Of a stretch of DNA of 44,771 bases, positions 1 to 9,035 are shown one piece after another. The DNA comes from an uncultured Burkholderiales bacterium (GTDB taxonomy: Bacteria; Pseudomonadota; Gammaproteobacteria; Burkholderiales; Burkholderiaceae_C). Numbering within the stretch: the first letter of the stretch is position 1; each line of letters starts with the position of its first letter. Location: positions 1 to 44,771 of the forward strand of contig CAITYM010000018.1 of the NCBI GenBank assembly GCA_903896615.1, given 5' to 3'. The notes below the pieces were generated by a model, which saw nothing but the letters and a program-made list of their open reading frames with translations, searched no databases and was not told where the DNA came from. The position numbers were made by a program, and so were the translations under genes.

Positions 1-456
1 AAGTTTAAATCAAAGCTTTGGATAAATAGCTAGCATTCGCTCATGGCTTTTTTATACGACAGCGGGATAATTCATAAGCAACACATTTACTCTCCAAAGT
101 TCACTTTATGACTCGATCATGTACCCCACCTTTTTTCAAGAACCAAGCAATGCGCCTCACACCTTGACCCGGAGTAATCTCAAAAAATGCCACCTTATTT
201 TTTTACCAAACCTCCATTTTTCTTCCATTTCAGTTTTAATTTCCTTCGTTTCTAAGATTTTGTAGGAATCAGATTTTTTGGATTAAATACTCAAAAATTA
301 ATTTCTGTATTTTTTTCTCTGTTAAACAGTACTAAATAATAAATAAAATATCATAAAATCATTTTATTTAATTAATTTGTATTAAAAATAATGCATTACA
401 AGTGAATATATTACTTCTTAAATCTGCGCACTTATTAGAAGTTTCACATTTGTCCT
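1..456. other. AT-rich spacer upstream of groESL
   Basis: No gene of convincing length lies here. The sequence is very AT-rich, especially about 290-420, with long A and T runs. On the minus strand, 101-228 holds two short reading frames that would join if a run of seven T at 198-204 were one base longer (see findings). I cannot assign a function. The promoter and operator of groESL follow at 457-511. Confidence 0.5.
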
Positions 457-485
457 CTTGAAATATTCAAAAACGACACTATCAT
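457..485 (+). promoter_or_regulatory. groESL promoter (candidate)
   Basis: A -35-like TTGAAA (458-463) and a -10-like TATCAT (480-485) are 16 bp apart. The -35 extends to CTTGAAA (457-463), the sigma-32 consensus for that element, so heat-shock sigma could also act here. The CIRCE operator begins at the last base of the -10, so bound HrcA would cover the transcription start. Confidence 0.6.
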
Positions 486-511
486 TAGCACTCGTCCTCG
501 AAGAGTGCTAA
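485..511 (+). promoter_or_regulatory. CIRCE operator (HrcA site)
   Basis: TTAGCACTC (485-493), a 9-base spacer and GAGTGCTAA (503-511) match the CIRCE consensus perfectly in both arms and spacer length. The site lies about 92 bases before the groES start, in the 5' leader. CIRCE is bound by the repressor HrcA; hrcA itself is not in the window. Confidence 0.96.
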
Positions 512-603
512 TAGAACAATTATCACTCCAGGCCGCATTGATTCACAAATAAGAACCCTTTAGTTCTCATTTTGTTTCTACTTTTTATTTACTAGGAGAT
601 CTC

Positions 604-897
604 ATGAAACTTCGTCCTCTTCACGATCGAGTGATCGTAAAGCGTTTGGAAAACGAAACTAAAACAGCATCCGGAATTGTTATTCCTGATAATGCAGCAG
701 AAAAGCCAGATCAAGGTGAAATCCTTGCTGTTGGTCCTGGCAAGAAAAACGACAAAGGTGATTTGATTGCTGTTGGCGTCAAAGTAGGCGATCGCGTTCT
801 CTTTGGCAAATACAGTGGCCAAACTGTCAAAGTTGACGGCGATGAACTCCTCGTTATGAAAGAGGAAGATTTATTTGCAGTTGTAGACGCTAAGTAA
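604..897 (+). CDS. groES: Co-chaperonin GroES (Hsp10)
   Basis: The heptameric lid of the GroEL folding chamber, cytosolic, 97 residues, the normal family length. It opens with the typical [14 protein letters not shown], and the mobile loop that contacts GroEL follows at about residues 16-33 ([11 protein letters not shown]). The ATG is preceded by AGGAG (593-597) at good spacing. groEL follows after 25 bases, so the two are co-transcribed from the CIRCE-controlled promoter upstream. Nothing is unusual. Confidence 0.98.
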   Translation: MKLRPLHDRVIVKRLENETKTASGIVIPDNAAEKPDQGEILAVGPGKKNDKGDLIAVGVKVGDRVLFGKYSGQTVKVDGDELLVMKEEDLFAVVDAK

Positions 898-922
898 TCA
901 ACATTAATTCGGAGATATTTAA

Positions 923-2569
<1,647 letters not shown>

Positions 2570-2590
2570 TTACCCAAAACGCTTAGCGTT

Positions 2591-2621
2591 ATTTAGTGCA
2601 GAGATTCTTTTTGCACTAAAT
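2591..2621 (+). repeat. Perfect 10-bp hairpin after groEL
   Basis: ATTTAGTGCA (2591-2600) and TGCACTAAAT (2612-2621) are perfect inverted repeats around an 11-base loop, 21 bases after the groEL stop. No T tract follows directly, so it may protect the mRNA 3' end rather than terminate transcription. Confidence 0.6.
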
Positions 2622-2632
2622 AGCCCTAAATC

Positions 2633-2666
2633 AAAACCCGTAAGTCAAAAGCTTGCGGGTTTTTTG
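2633..2666 (+). terminator. Rho-independent terminator of groESL
   Basis: AAAACCCGTAAG (2633-2644) pairs with CTTGCGGGTTTT (2652-2663), 12 bp with one G-U wobble, and runs into a T tract. The A tract on the other side means it could also serve the converging HAD gene, which ends at 2690 on minus. Confidence 0.85.
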
Positions 2667-2689
2667 TTGCTTGTAAGATTCAACGATCT

Positions 2690-3322
2690 TTATAAAAACC
2701 TTAAAATTTTCTCTGAAAGCTCAAATGGGCTCTCTAAATGCACGACCCTCCACCCAAGAGACTGTGCGGCTTGGATATTGAGTAATTGATCATCGACGAA
2801 GAGGGTGTTCTCTGCGGTTAAGTGGTACTGTTGAGCCAAAAGTTTATAAATCTTAATATCTGGCTTAGCGAGCTTAACATCTGCAGAAAAAATACCAGCA
2901 TCAAACCAACTCAAAAATGAATGTTTGCGCTCCAGCACTCTCGCATACGGCTCAGGCATATTAGAGAGGAAAAAAAGTCGACAAGACTCCCCTTTATCCC
3001 TTCGAGCTCGTAACATTTCCAAAATTTGTACTGATGATTCTATTGGCGCCAGATCATCTCCTATGGGCGCTATCAACTCAGCTAAGAGACGCCTCTCAAT
3101 GCCCAGTCTTTTTGACGTCTGCTCAATGACTGCATGCATACTTATTAGGCCCTCATCAAAGGCATGCCAACTCGAATGTCCAAAAATATTTTGAGCAAGT
3201 GCGCGAGCGCTATCACTACCAAACCAATCGCCTTGAAAATGGTTCTCAACCCGCTTGACCGGATTCCACTCGAAGATGACTGCACCAAAATCAAACACAA
3301 AATTAGTTACTGCGTCTTGCAT
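2690..3322 (-). CDS. HAD-superfamily phosphatase, YihX-like
   Basis: A haloacid-dehalogenase-type hydrolase of 210 residues, probably a cytosolic sugar-phosphate phosphatase. Motif I is FDFGAV with nucleophile D11; the usual second Asp is G13, as in the YihX (glucose-1-phosphate phosphatase) group with its DLGNV motif. Motif II is S120 in FLSN, motif III K153 in AKPD, and motif IV the acidic pair D177-D178 (FVDD). A helical cap lies between motifs I and II. It is the last gene of tal-pgi-HAD, 27 bases after pgi, which fits a role in sugar phosphate turnover. The substrate cannot be read from the sequence. Confidence 0.85.
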   Translation of the reverse strand: MQDAVTNFVFDFGAVIFEWNPVKRVENHFQGDWFGSDSARALAQNIFGHSSWHAFDEGLISMHAVIEQTSKRLGIERRLLAELIAPIGDDLAPIESSVQILEMLRARRDKGESCRLFFLSNMPEPYARVLERKHSFLSWFDAGIFSADVKLAKPDIKIYKLLAQQYHLTAENTLFVDDQLLNIQAAQSLGWRVVHLESPFELSEKILRFL

Positions 3323-3349
3323 AAATTAACTTGCAGCTCATTTGACTCC

Positions 3350-4978
3350 CTAAGGAACTGACTTGAGTTTCAACTTGATCATGAGTCCTTGTGTTGAAGG
3401 ATCTATATTCATAGGGTGTTCTACGTCAAATTGATTGACAATATTTTGAGTGAGTTTTTTGCCCAACTCTACCCCGAATTGATCAAAGGAGTTGATCCCC
3501 CATACGGCACCGGCGACAAAAGTGCGGTGTTCAGAGAGCGCGATCAATGCGCCCAATGATTCGGGTGTTAAACGCTCTAATGCAAAGAACAGGCTTGGCC
3601 TATTCCCAGGAAAACGACGCGCAGCATGCTGGGAGCTATCTGCTTGATGAGAGGCCCAATCTCCCACTTTAACCGTCGGCGCGGTTTGAAGGTCTTTTGC
3701 GTCCTTTGATTCTCCGATCATGAAAGCCTGTGCCTGTGCAAGTGCATTGGCTAATAACAATTCATGATTTTTTACATGCGTATGGCTCGGATCTTTAACC
3801 ACCAAAAACTCTACAGGGATGACATCCGTTCCCTGATGTAGCATTTGAAAAAAAGCGTGTTGCCCATTCGTACCTGGCTCCCCCCACAACACAGGCGCAG
3901 TGCCGTACTTGACCTGAAGCCCAAACTTATCAACCGATTTACCGTTACTCTCCATTTCGAGTTGTTGCAGATATGCAGGCAATCGGCTCAAACCGCTGTG
4001 ATAAGGGGCGATACTCCTAGATCCATAATTCAAGAAATTGCGGTACCAAATATCCAACAAGCCGAGCTTTAAGGGTAGGTTATCTCTTGCTCCAGCGGTC
4101 TTGAAATGATGATCCATCTCAAATGCGCCCCTTAAGAACGACTTGAACCCATCCTCTCCAATTGCAATCGCTATGGATAAACCAATAGAGGACCACATCG
4201 AATATCGTCCTCCTACCCAGTCCCAAAATCCAAAAGTCGTAGTAATACCAAATGCGTTCGCGCCCTTGGTGTTTGAAGTCAAGCCTACAAAATGGTTTTC
4301 AATATGTTTTCCTCCTGCTTGTAAGAACCACTCCTTGGCCAACGCTGCATTGGTCATCGTCTCCAAGGTTGAGAAAGACTTGGAGGCAATCAGGAAAAGG
4401 GTGCTCTCTGGTTTAAGTGTTCTAAACAAGCGAAGACTTTCGTGTGCATCTATGTTTGAGAGGAAGTGAAATCTCTTAGTCGGTATAACAAATTCGTCAA
4501 GCGCTTTTACAGCCATTTGCGGCCCCAGATCAGAGCCCCCAATGCCAATATTGACAACATCTGTGATGGTGTTATCAGCTCGGATCAGCTCGGCGAATGA
4601 CAAAAACCTCTCCAGTGTTTCAATAACTTCTTTGTGACTTTGCTCTAATCCTAGGGGCAACCTTGTGCCATTAGGGACCCTTAGTAACCAATGCATAACG
4701 GCTCGTTGTTCGGTAGTATTGATCAACTCGCCCGCAAACATTGCATCTCTTAATTGTTCGGTATCCGTCTGACCAGCCAACTCTAGGAGAGCGTCCTCAA
4801 CCTGCTCATCCCACATACATTTGGAAAAATCAACAAATACGTGTGGCGCAGATAAACTGAAATGTTCAAACCGATTTTCCTGGGATGCAAAAATATTTCG
4901 CAGATCAAGCGTCTGCTTTTCAACCTTAAGTTGTTGCAAAACCTGCCAGGCCTTAACTTGATCACAACGCTTTGTCAT
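3350..4978 (-). CDS. pgi: Glucose-6-phosphate isomerase
   Basis: Interconverts glucose-6-phosphate and fructose-6-phosphate in the cytosol; 542 residues against about 549 in E. coli. The sugar-phosphate loop IGIGGSDLG is at about 144-152, MESNGK with the catalytic Glu near 343, GEPGTNGQHAF with the ring-opening His near 374, and the C-terminal ELGKKL carries the conserved Lys. The start ATG lies 14 bases after the tal stop, so the genes are co-transcribed. Together with zwf across the spacer it places hexose phosphate at a branch between glycolytic and pentose phosphate routes. Confidence 0.97.
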   Translation of the reverse strand: MTKRCDQVKAWQVLQQLKVEKQTLDLRNIFASQENRFEHFSLSAPHVFVDFSKCMWDEQVEDALLELAGQTDTEQLRDAMFAGELINTTEQRAVMHWLLRVPNGTRLPLGLEQSHKEVIETLERFLSFAELIRADNTITDVVNIGIGGSDLGPQMAVKALDEFVIPTKRFHFLSNIDAHESLRLFRTLKPESTLFLIASKSFSTLETMTNAALAKEWFLQAGGKHIENHFVGLTSNTKGANAFGITTTFGFWDWVGGRYSMWSSIGLSIAIAIGEDGFKSFLRGAFEMDHHFKTAGARDNLPLKLGLLDIWYRNFLNYGSRSIAPYHSGLSRLPAYLQQLEMESNGKSVDKFGLQVKYGTAPVLWGEPGTNGQHAFFQMLHQGTDVIPVEFLVVKDPSHTHVKNHELLLANALAQAQAFMIGESKDAKDLQTAPTVKVGDWASHQADSSQHAARRFPGNRPSLFFALERLTPESLGALIALSEHRTFVAGAVWGINSFDQFGVELGKKLTQNIVNQFDVEHPMNIDPSTQGLMIKLKLKSVP

Positions 4979-4992
4979 ATTAGAAAAATAGT

Positions 4993-6000
4993 TTACGCTT
5001 TCAAAAGAGCTTCAAGCTTGATGGTATCAAGACAAAAGGCGCGGATACCCTCAGCTAACTTATCGCTTGCCATTGCATCTTCATTTAAAGACAATCTAAA
5101 TTCGGATTCAGTCAAGCCTAAAGCTAGGCCCTGCTCTGCTGACTTTCCTATCCCTAGCAGACGATGAGGCAACACAAGTTCATCAATTGTCTCCTTAGAG
5201 GGACCAATTGGACGCAAAACTCTTTGCGGCTCTGGTGACGACTTTATTTGCGACATTTTCTGGAGTAAATCCGGACTAATCGTTAATAAATCACAACCTG
5301 CTAAGGCTTTTATTTGCTCAACGCTCCTAAAGCTAGCGCCCATTACTTCAGTTTTAACATCGTGGGCTTTAAAAAAACGATAGATAGAAGTAACTGATTT
5401 AACACCTGGATCATTTACACCACTACTGGCAACTTCATCCCATGCTGTACCAGCTGATTTTTTATACCAATCATAAATCCTACCAACAAATGGGGAAATC
5501 AGTTGTACTTTCGCGTGAGCGCAGCTCAAAGCCTGTGAGAAATTGAAGAGCAAAGTCAAATTGGTATGAATACCGCTCTGCTCTAGTACCCTTGCTGCTT
5601 GAATACCTTCCCAGGTTGCGGCAATCTTAATTAAAACTCTAGACGCATCAACCCCTGAGCTCGAATACAAGTCAATAATTCTTTGCGCGCGAGCAACCGT
5701 ACCTGCTGTATCAAAACTGAGCCTAGAATCCACCTCAGTTGATACGCGTCCTGGTATTAAGGAAAGTATCTCGCAACCAAGTTTGACCAATAATCGATCT
5801 ACCAATTCATCAATAGGTCGCGAGGCAAAGTGGGTAAGGATGTCCTTAATCAAGGGTGCACTCTCGGGCTTTTGCGCCGCTTTCAATACCAACGACGGAT
5901 TGGTTGTTGCGTCCTGGGGTCTGTAGACCGCAACTTGGCTCAAATCGCCTGTGTCAGCGACCACTACAGTCCATTGCTTTAAAGTGTCAAGATCATTCAT
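4993..6000 (-). CDS. tal: Transaldolase
   Basis: Transfers a dihydroxyacetone unit between sugar phosphates in the non-oxidative pentose phosphate pathway. The N-terminal [10 protein letters not shown] and QDATTNPSL are typical of the TalB group, and the Schiff-base Lys is K125 in [13 protein letters not shown] chose the ATG at 6000 (335 residues) because family alignment begins there; an in-frame GTG at 6036 would add 12 residues with no family match. Neither start has a clear SD. First gene of tal-pgi-HAD. A short palindrome upstream (6074-6087) may control the operon. Confidence 0.95.
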   Translation of the reverse strand: MNDLDTLKQWTVVVADTGDLSQVAVYRPQDATTNPSLVLKAAQKPESAPLIKDILTHFASRPIDELVDRLLVKLGCEILSLIPGRVSTEVDSRLSFDTAGTVARAQRIIDLYSSSGVDASRVLIKIAATWEGIQAARVLEQSGIHTNLTLLFNFSQALSCAHAKVQLISPFVGRIYDWYKKSAGTAWDEVASSGVNDPGVKSVTSIYRFFKAHDVKTEVMGASFRSVEQIKALAGCDLLTISPDLLQKMSQIKSSPEPQRVLRPIGPSKETIDELVLPHRLLGIGKSAEQGLALGLTESEFRLSLNEDAMASDKLAEGIRAFCLDTIKLEALLKA

Positions 6001-6073
6001 ATCAATATTATCGCAAGACTGTTTAGTAAGTTCCACGAATAAATGTCTAGAAATAGCGAAAAAACCCTTTCAA

Positions 6074-6087
6074 GTCACAAATGTGAC
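6074..6087. promoter_or_regulatory. Palindrome upstream of tal (candidate operator)
   Basis: GTCACA (6074-6079), AA, TGTGAC (6082-6087): perfect 6-bp arms with a 2-base centre, 74 bases before the tal ATG. On minus a TTGAAA at 6073-6068 abuts it and could be a -35. A regulator-binding site is inferred; the arm order is the reverse of a CRP site (TGTGA-N6-TCACA). Confidence 0.4.
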
Positions 6088-6340
6088 GCAATCAGCGACT
6101 AAGTCTAAACCTCAGATCGCGCCAAGCTTGGGCGTAGCGGGGAATACAAAATTCGCCGCTTGCTTGTAAAAATGATTCCTACCCCTAATCTCTCTTGCTA
6201 AATCTAGGTACAAGCGTACACTGGCGTATTAAGGAAACACTATTGAGTTCGAAAAAAAGACGAGAAAAAGCACGTGCTATGCGCAGAATTTGTCGGATAT
6301 GATCCCTTAGATAAAAAAAGTAAAGTTATCCCAACTTCTA

Positions 6341-6406
6341 TTGGGCACTTAAGGGGCACTTAAAGGGCACTTTAGGGGTGTATTGGGAGTGCATTAGAGG
6401 CGCTTT
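6341..6406. repeat. Six decayed 11-bp tandem repeats
   Basis: Read in steps of 11 from 6341, the sequence gives TTGGGCACTTA, AGGGGCACTTA, AAGGGCACTTT, AGGGGTGTATT, GGGAGTGCATT and AGAGGCGCTTT. The first three are nearly identical and the later ones diverge progressively while the register is kept. The array ends 161 bases before zwf. It could be a decayed minisatellite or a helically phased set of protein-binding sites. Confidence 0.8.
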
Positions 6407-6567
6407 AATGAAACCAAAGTAGTTCTAGAACCTTAGGACGAGAGCAAGGCCGGGATTCAAAATAAAACCATGCCTGGTTAGCCGTAATCGCTTAGTCAAT
6501 CCAACTCTTAATTAAAATGTACTTAATGACCTGTCTAGAAATACTAAGCCTGGGGGAGCCTAAATAA

Positions 6568-8073
6568 ATGAGTTTTCAACTCGTTCTCTTTGGTGGGACC
6601 GGGGATTTAGCCTGGCGCAAAATCTTGCCCGCACTCTTCCAAGCGTACCGACATCAAACTTTGCCCAAAAATGGCCGCATCATCGGCGTAGCCCGCGACA
6701 AAATGAGTGATGCCGAGTTTCGCGCTCTGATAGGCGAGCGACTTCAAACCATAGATGGAGAGAAGAGACCTCAATCAGCAGAGTTTAATGAATTTGCACA
6801 GCAACTCTTTTATCAACCCTGCGACTTAAACCGCTCTAGCGACTACGCGGCACTTAAACAAAAGCTTAATGAGCATACCGCAGATATTTGTGTCATGTAC
6901 TTGGCAACTGCGCCTCACTTATTTACTTCGATTTGTGAGCACTTAGGCGCATGCGGCCTCAATACAAAAAACACACGTATTGTTTTAGAAAAACCACTGG
7001 GGCAGAACCTACAAACCAACCGAGAAATTAACGCAGCAGTTAAGGGTCATTTCTCTGAATGGCAGATCTTTCGAATAGATCACTACCTTGGCAAACCATC
7101 CGTACAAAACCTTTTTGCCTTGCGCTTTGGGAACTCTCTTTTTGAACCGCTTTGGCGGCGAGACACAGTCTCAAGCATTCAAATCACGCTCGCTGAGCAA
7201 ATCGGCATCAGCACGCGCGGGCCCTTTTATGAGCAAACAGGTGCGCTCAGGGACATGATTCAAAATCACGCGTTGCAATTGCTTTGTGCAATCGCCATGG
7301 AGCCCCCTATCAATGCGCATGCAGATGCGATCCGAGATGAAAAATTAAAAGTACTTCGCTCCCTGAAACCTTGGAGTACTCAGACTCTTCGTAGGGATAT
7401 CGTACGCGGTCAATATAGTGCAGGCCTAGTTGAAGGAGTCCCTGTTAAAGGCTATACCGAAGAAGCGGGAGTCGACTCGCGCAGTAAAACAGAGACCTTT
7501 GTTGCGCTTAAGACGGAGGTGAACAACTGGCGTTGGGCGGGTGTACCCTTTTATCTTAGAACCGGCAAAAGAATGGCCGAGCAAGATGCACGTATCGTTA
7601 TCAACTTTAGACCGACTCCTCACCCCATATTTCAAACTCCCAACGGCTCGGCCAATCAACTTGTGATTCACTTACAACCCAAGGACGGAATGTCTTTGCA
7701 CCTTTTTGCTCAAGGACAAGCACCCTCGCAAGTTGGTCAACTAACACCAACGCACTCTAAGAGTCTAGGAGGACCACTGGGACCTCTTTTATCCCCAGTT
7801 CATCTTGATTTAGACTTTGACAAGCGTTTTGGCACTGACAGGGTAGGGGCTTATGAGCGGTTATTGCTAGATGCAATTGCTGGTCGCTTAAATTTATTCG
7901 TGCGCAGTGATGAACAAGAGGCTGCCTGGTCCTGGGTGGAGCCTATTTTGCAGGACTGGCTGACAGGAGACGCGCCCCTTTACACTTACCCAAGTGGTAC
8001 CTGGGGTCCAAGTCAATCCAAGGTCATGATCGCAAGCGCCGGTCATCAGTGGGATGAAGACTTAGAAATTTAA
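6568..8073 (+). CDS. zwf: Glucose-6-phosphate 1-dehydrogenase
   Basis: Oxidises glucose-6-phosphate to 6-phosphogluconolactone with NADP or NAD; 501 residues, close to the usual 490-510. The nucleotide loop is FGGTGDLAWRK (8-18), EKPLG is at 141-145, and the active-site segment RIDHYLGK at 169-176 is followed by Pro where Glu, Gln or Lys is usual. The C-terminal half has YLRTGKRM and a normal substrate-binding fold. An SD-like GGGGGAG precedes the ATG. 6-Phosphogluconolactonase and edd/eda are not in the window, so whether flux goes to the oxidative pentose phosphate or Entner-Doudoroff route is unresolved. Confidence 0.97.
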   Translation: MSFQLVLFGGTGDLAWRKILPALFQAYRHQTLPKNGRIIGVARDKMSDAEFRALIGERLQTIDGEKRPQSAEFNEFAQQLFYQPCDLNRSSDYAALKQKLNEHTADICVMYLATAPHLFTSICEHLGACGLNTKNTRIVLEKPLGQNLQTNREINAAVKGHFSEWQIFRIDHYLGKPSVQNLFALRFGNSLFEPLWRRDTVSSIQITLAEQIGISTRGPFYEQTGALRDMIQNHALQLLCAIAMEPPINAHADAIRDEKLKVLRSLKPWSTQTLRRDIVRGQYSAGLVEGVPVKGYTEEAGVDSRSKTETFVALKTEVNNWRWAGVPFYLRTGKRMAEQDARIVINFRPTPHPIFQTPNGSANQLVIHLQPKDGMSLHLFAQGQAPSQVGQLTPTHSKSLGGPLGPLLSPVHLDLDFDKRFGTDRVGAYERLLLDAIAGRLNLFVRSDEQEAAWSWVEPILQDWLTGDAPLYTYPSGTWGPSQSKVMIASAGHQWDEDLEI

Positions 8074-8090
8074 TATTGTTTGGAATAATT

Positions 8091-9011
8091 ATGAATGCAC
8101 CTAAAGTGTTGATTCTCGGTGGATCTGGTTTTGTTGGCAGACATGTCTGTGAACGTTTGAACCAATTAGGCATAAAAATGACCGTTATGACGCGACGTGG
8201 TGATGCGAAATCTGTCAAGCATCTGCCATTCGTTGACGTTGTGCAAGGTAACCCACATGATCCCAAGGCACTCAAAATAGCACTTACCGGACATAGTGCC
8301 GTTATTAATTTAATTGCTGTGCTTCACGGTAGCGAAGATGAATTTGAAAAGGTACATGAGCGCCTGCCCACATCACTTGCAAATATCTGCGGGGAACTAG
8401 GCGTCAAGCGCTTAATCCACATTAGTGCGCTGGGCGCAGATCAAAGCGCGCCTTCAATGTATTTAAGGAGCAAAGCAAGGGGTGAGCAAGTACTTCATAG
8501 CATCGCCAAAACAAAAAGCCTCAACTTAACTCTCATCAGGCCCAGTGTAATATTTGGACTTGATGATCAGTTCATCAACGTATTTGCGGAACTACAAAAA
8601 TATTTTCCAGTCATACCCTTAGCTGGTGCACAATCAAAGTTTCAGCCTGTGTGGGTGGTTGATGTGGCTCATGCAATAGCTCAGTGTTTGATAAATCCCC
8701 ATACAACTCATCAAACATTTGAGCTTGGTGGTCCAAGTGTATTTACCTTGCGTGAGTTGGTTCAGTTTGCAGGTCAATGGAGTCATCACCACAGACCCAT
8801 TTTTGGACTCCCCCCTTTCACCGCTTATCTTCAGGCGCTTGTCATGGAACATCTTCCTGGTCGTACGCTAATGAGCCGGGATAACCTACTCTCCATGCGC
8901 GTTGACAATGTACTCCACGGCAAATTCCCAGGCTTAGAAGCGCTGGACATTAAAGTGCCCCAGTCTATTTACGGTGTCTTCGGCGTCAATGAATCAAACA
9001 GTCCACGTTGA
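8091..9011 (+). CDS. NDUFA9-like atypical SDR, NAD(P)-binding protein
   Basis: A Rossmann-fold protein of 306 residues in the extended/atypical SDR group that includes the complex I accessory subunit NDUFA9. The dinucleotide motif GGSGFVG is at 10-16, followed by a basic stretch (TRRGD) after the second strand, which favours NADP. The segment LIHISALGA replaces a classical catalytic Ser, and no YxxxK is evident, so it may bind the cofactor structurally. I start at ATG 8091; an upstream in-frame TTG (8076) adds five poor residues. It lies 17 bases after zwf and 24 before cca. A role in complex I or quinone biology is inferred only. Confidence 0.83.
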   Translation: MNAPKVLILGGSGFVGRHVCERLNQLGIKMTVMTRRGDAKSVKHLPFVDVVQGNPHDPKALKIALTGHSAVINLIAVLHGSEDEFEKVHERLPTSLANICGELGVKRLIHISALGADQSAPSMYLRSKARGEQVLHSIAKTKSLNLTLIRPSVIFGLDDQFINVFAELQKYFPVIPLAGAQSKFQPVWVVDVAHAIAQCLINPHTTHQTFELGGPSVFTLRELVQFAGQWSHHHRPIFGLPPFTAYLQALVMEHLPGRTLMSRDNLLSMRVDNVLHGKFPGLEALDIKVPQSIYGVFGVNESNSPR

Positions 9012-9035
9012 CTAAAAGACATTTCTCAACATCCA

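Larger units (their letters stand above)
6001..6567. other. Divergent tal/zwf spacer
   Basis: A 567-base gap without a convincing gene, long for this gene-dense region. It contains a 14-bp palindrome (6074-6087) next to a TTGAAA on minus, a short basic reading frame with a good SD (6243-6302, uncertain) and six decayed 11-bp tandem repeats (6341-6406). It should carry the promoters of both the tal operon and zwf, but I cannot place a strong promoter with confidence. Confidence 0.6.

Noticed and set aside
4143..4469. Plus-strand reading frame antisense to pgi (and 24328-24858 minus opposite the amidase)
   Set aside because: Conserved catalytic motifs of the real gene occupy the opposite strand; the antisense product has no recognisable domain.
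6001..6036. GTG start at 6036 for transaldolase
   Set aside because: The extra 12 residues have no family match and no SD; ATG at 6000 aligns with TalB.
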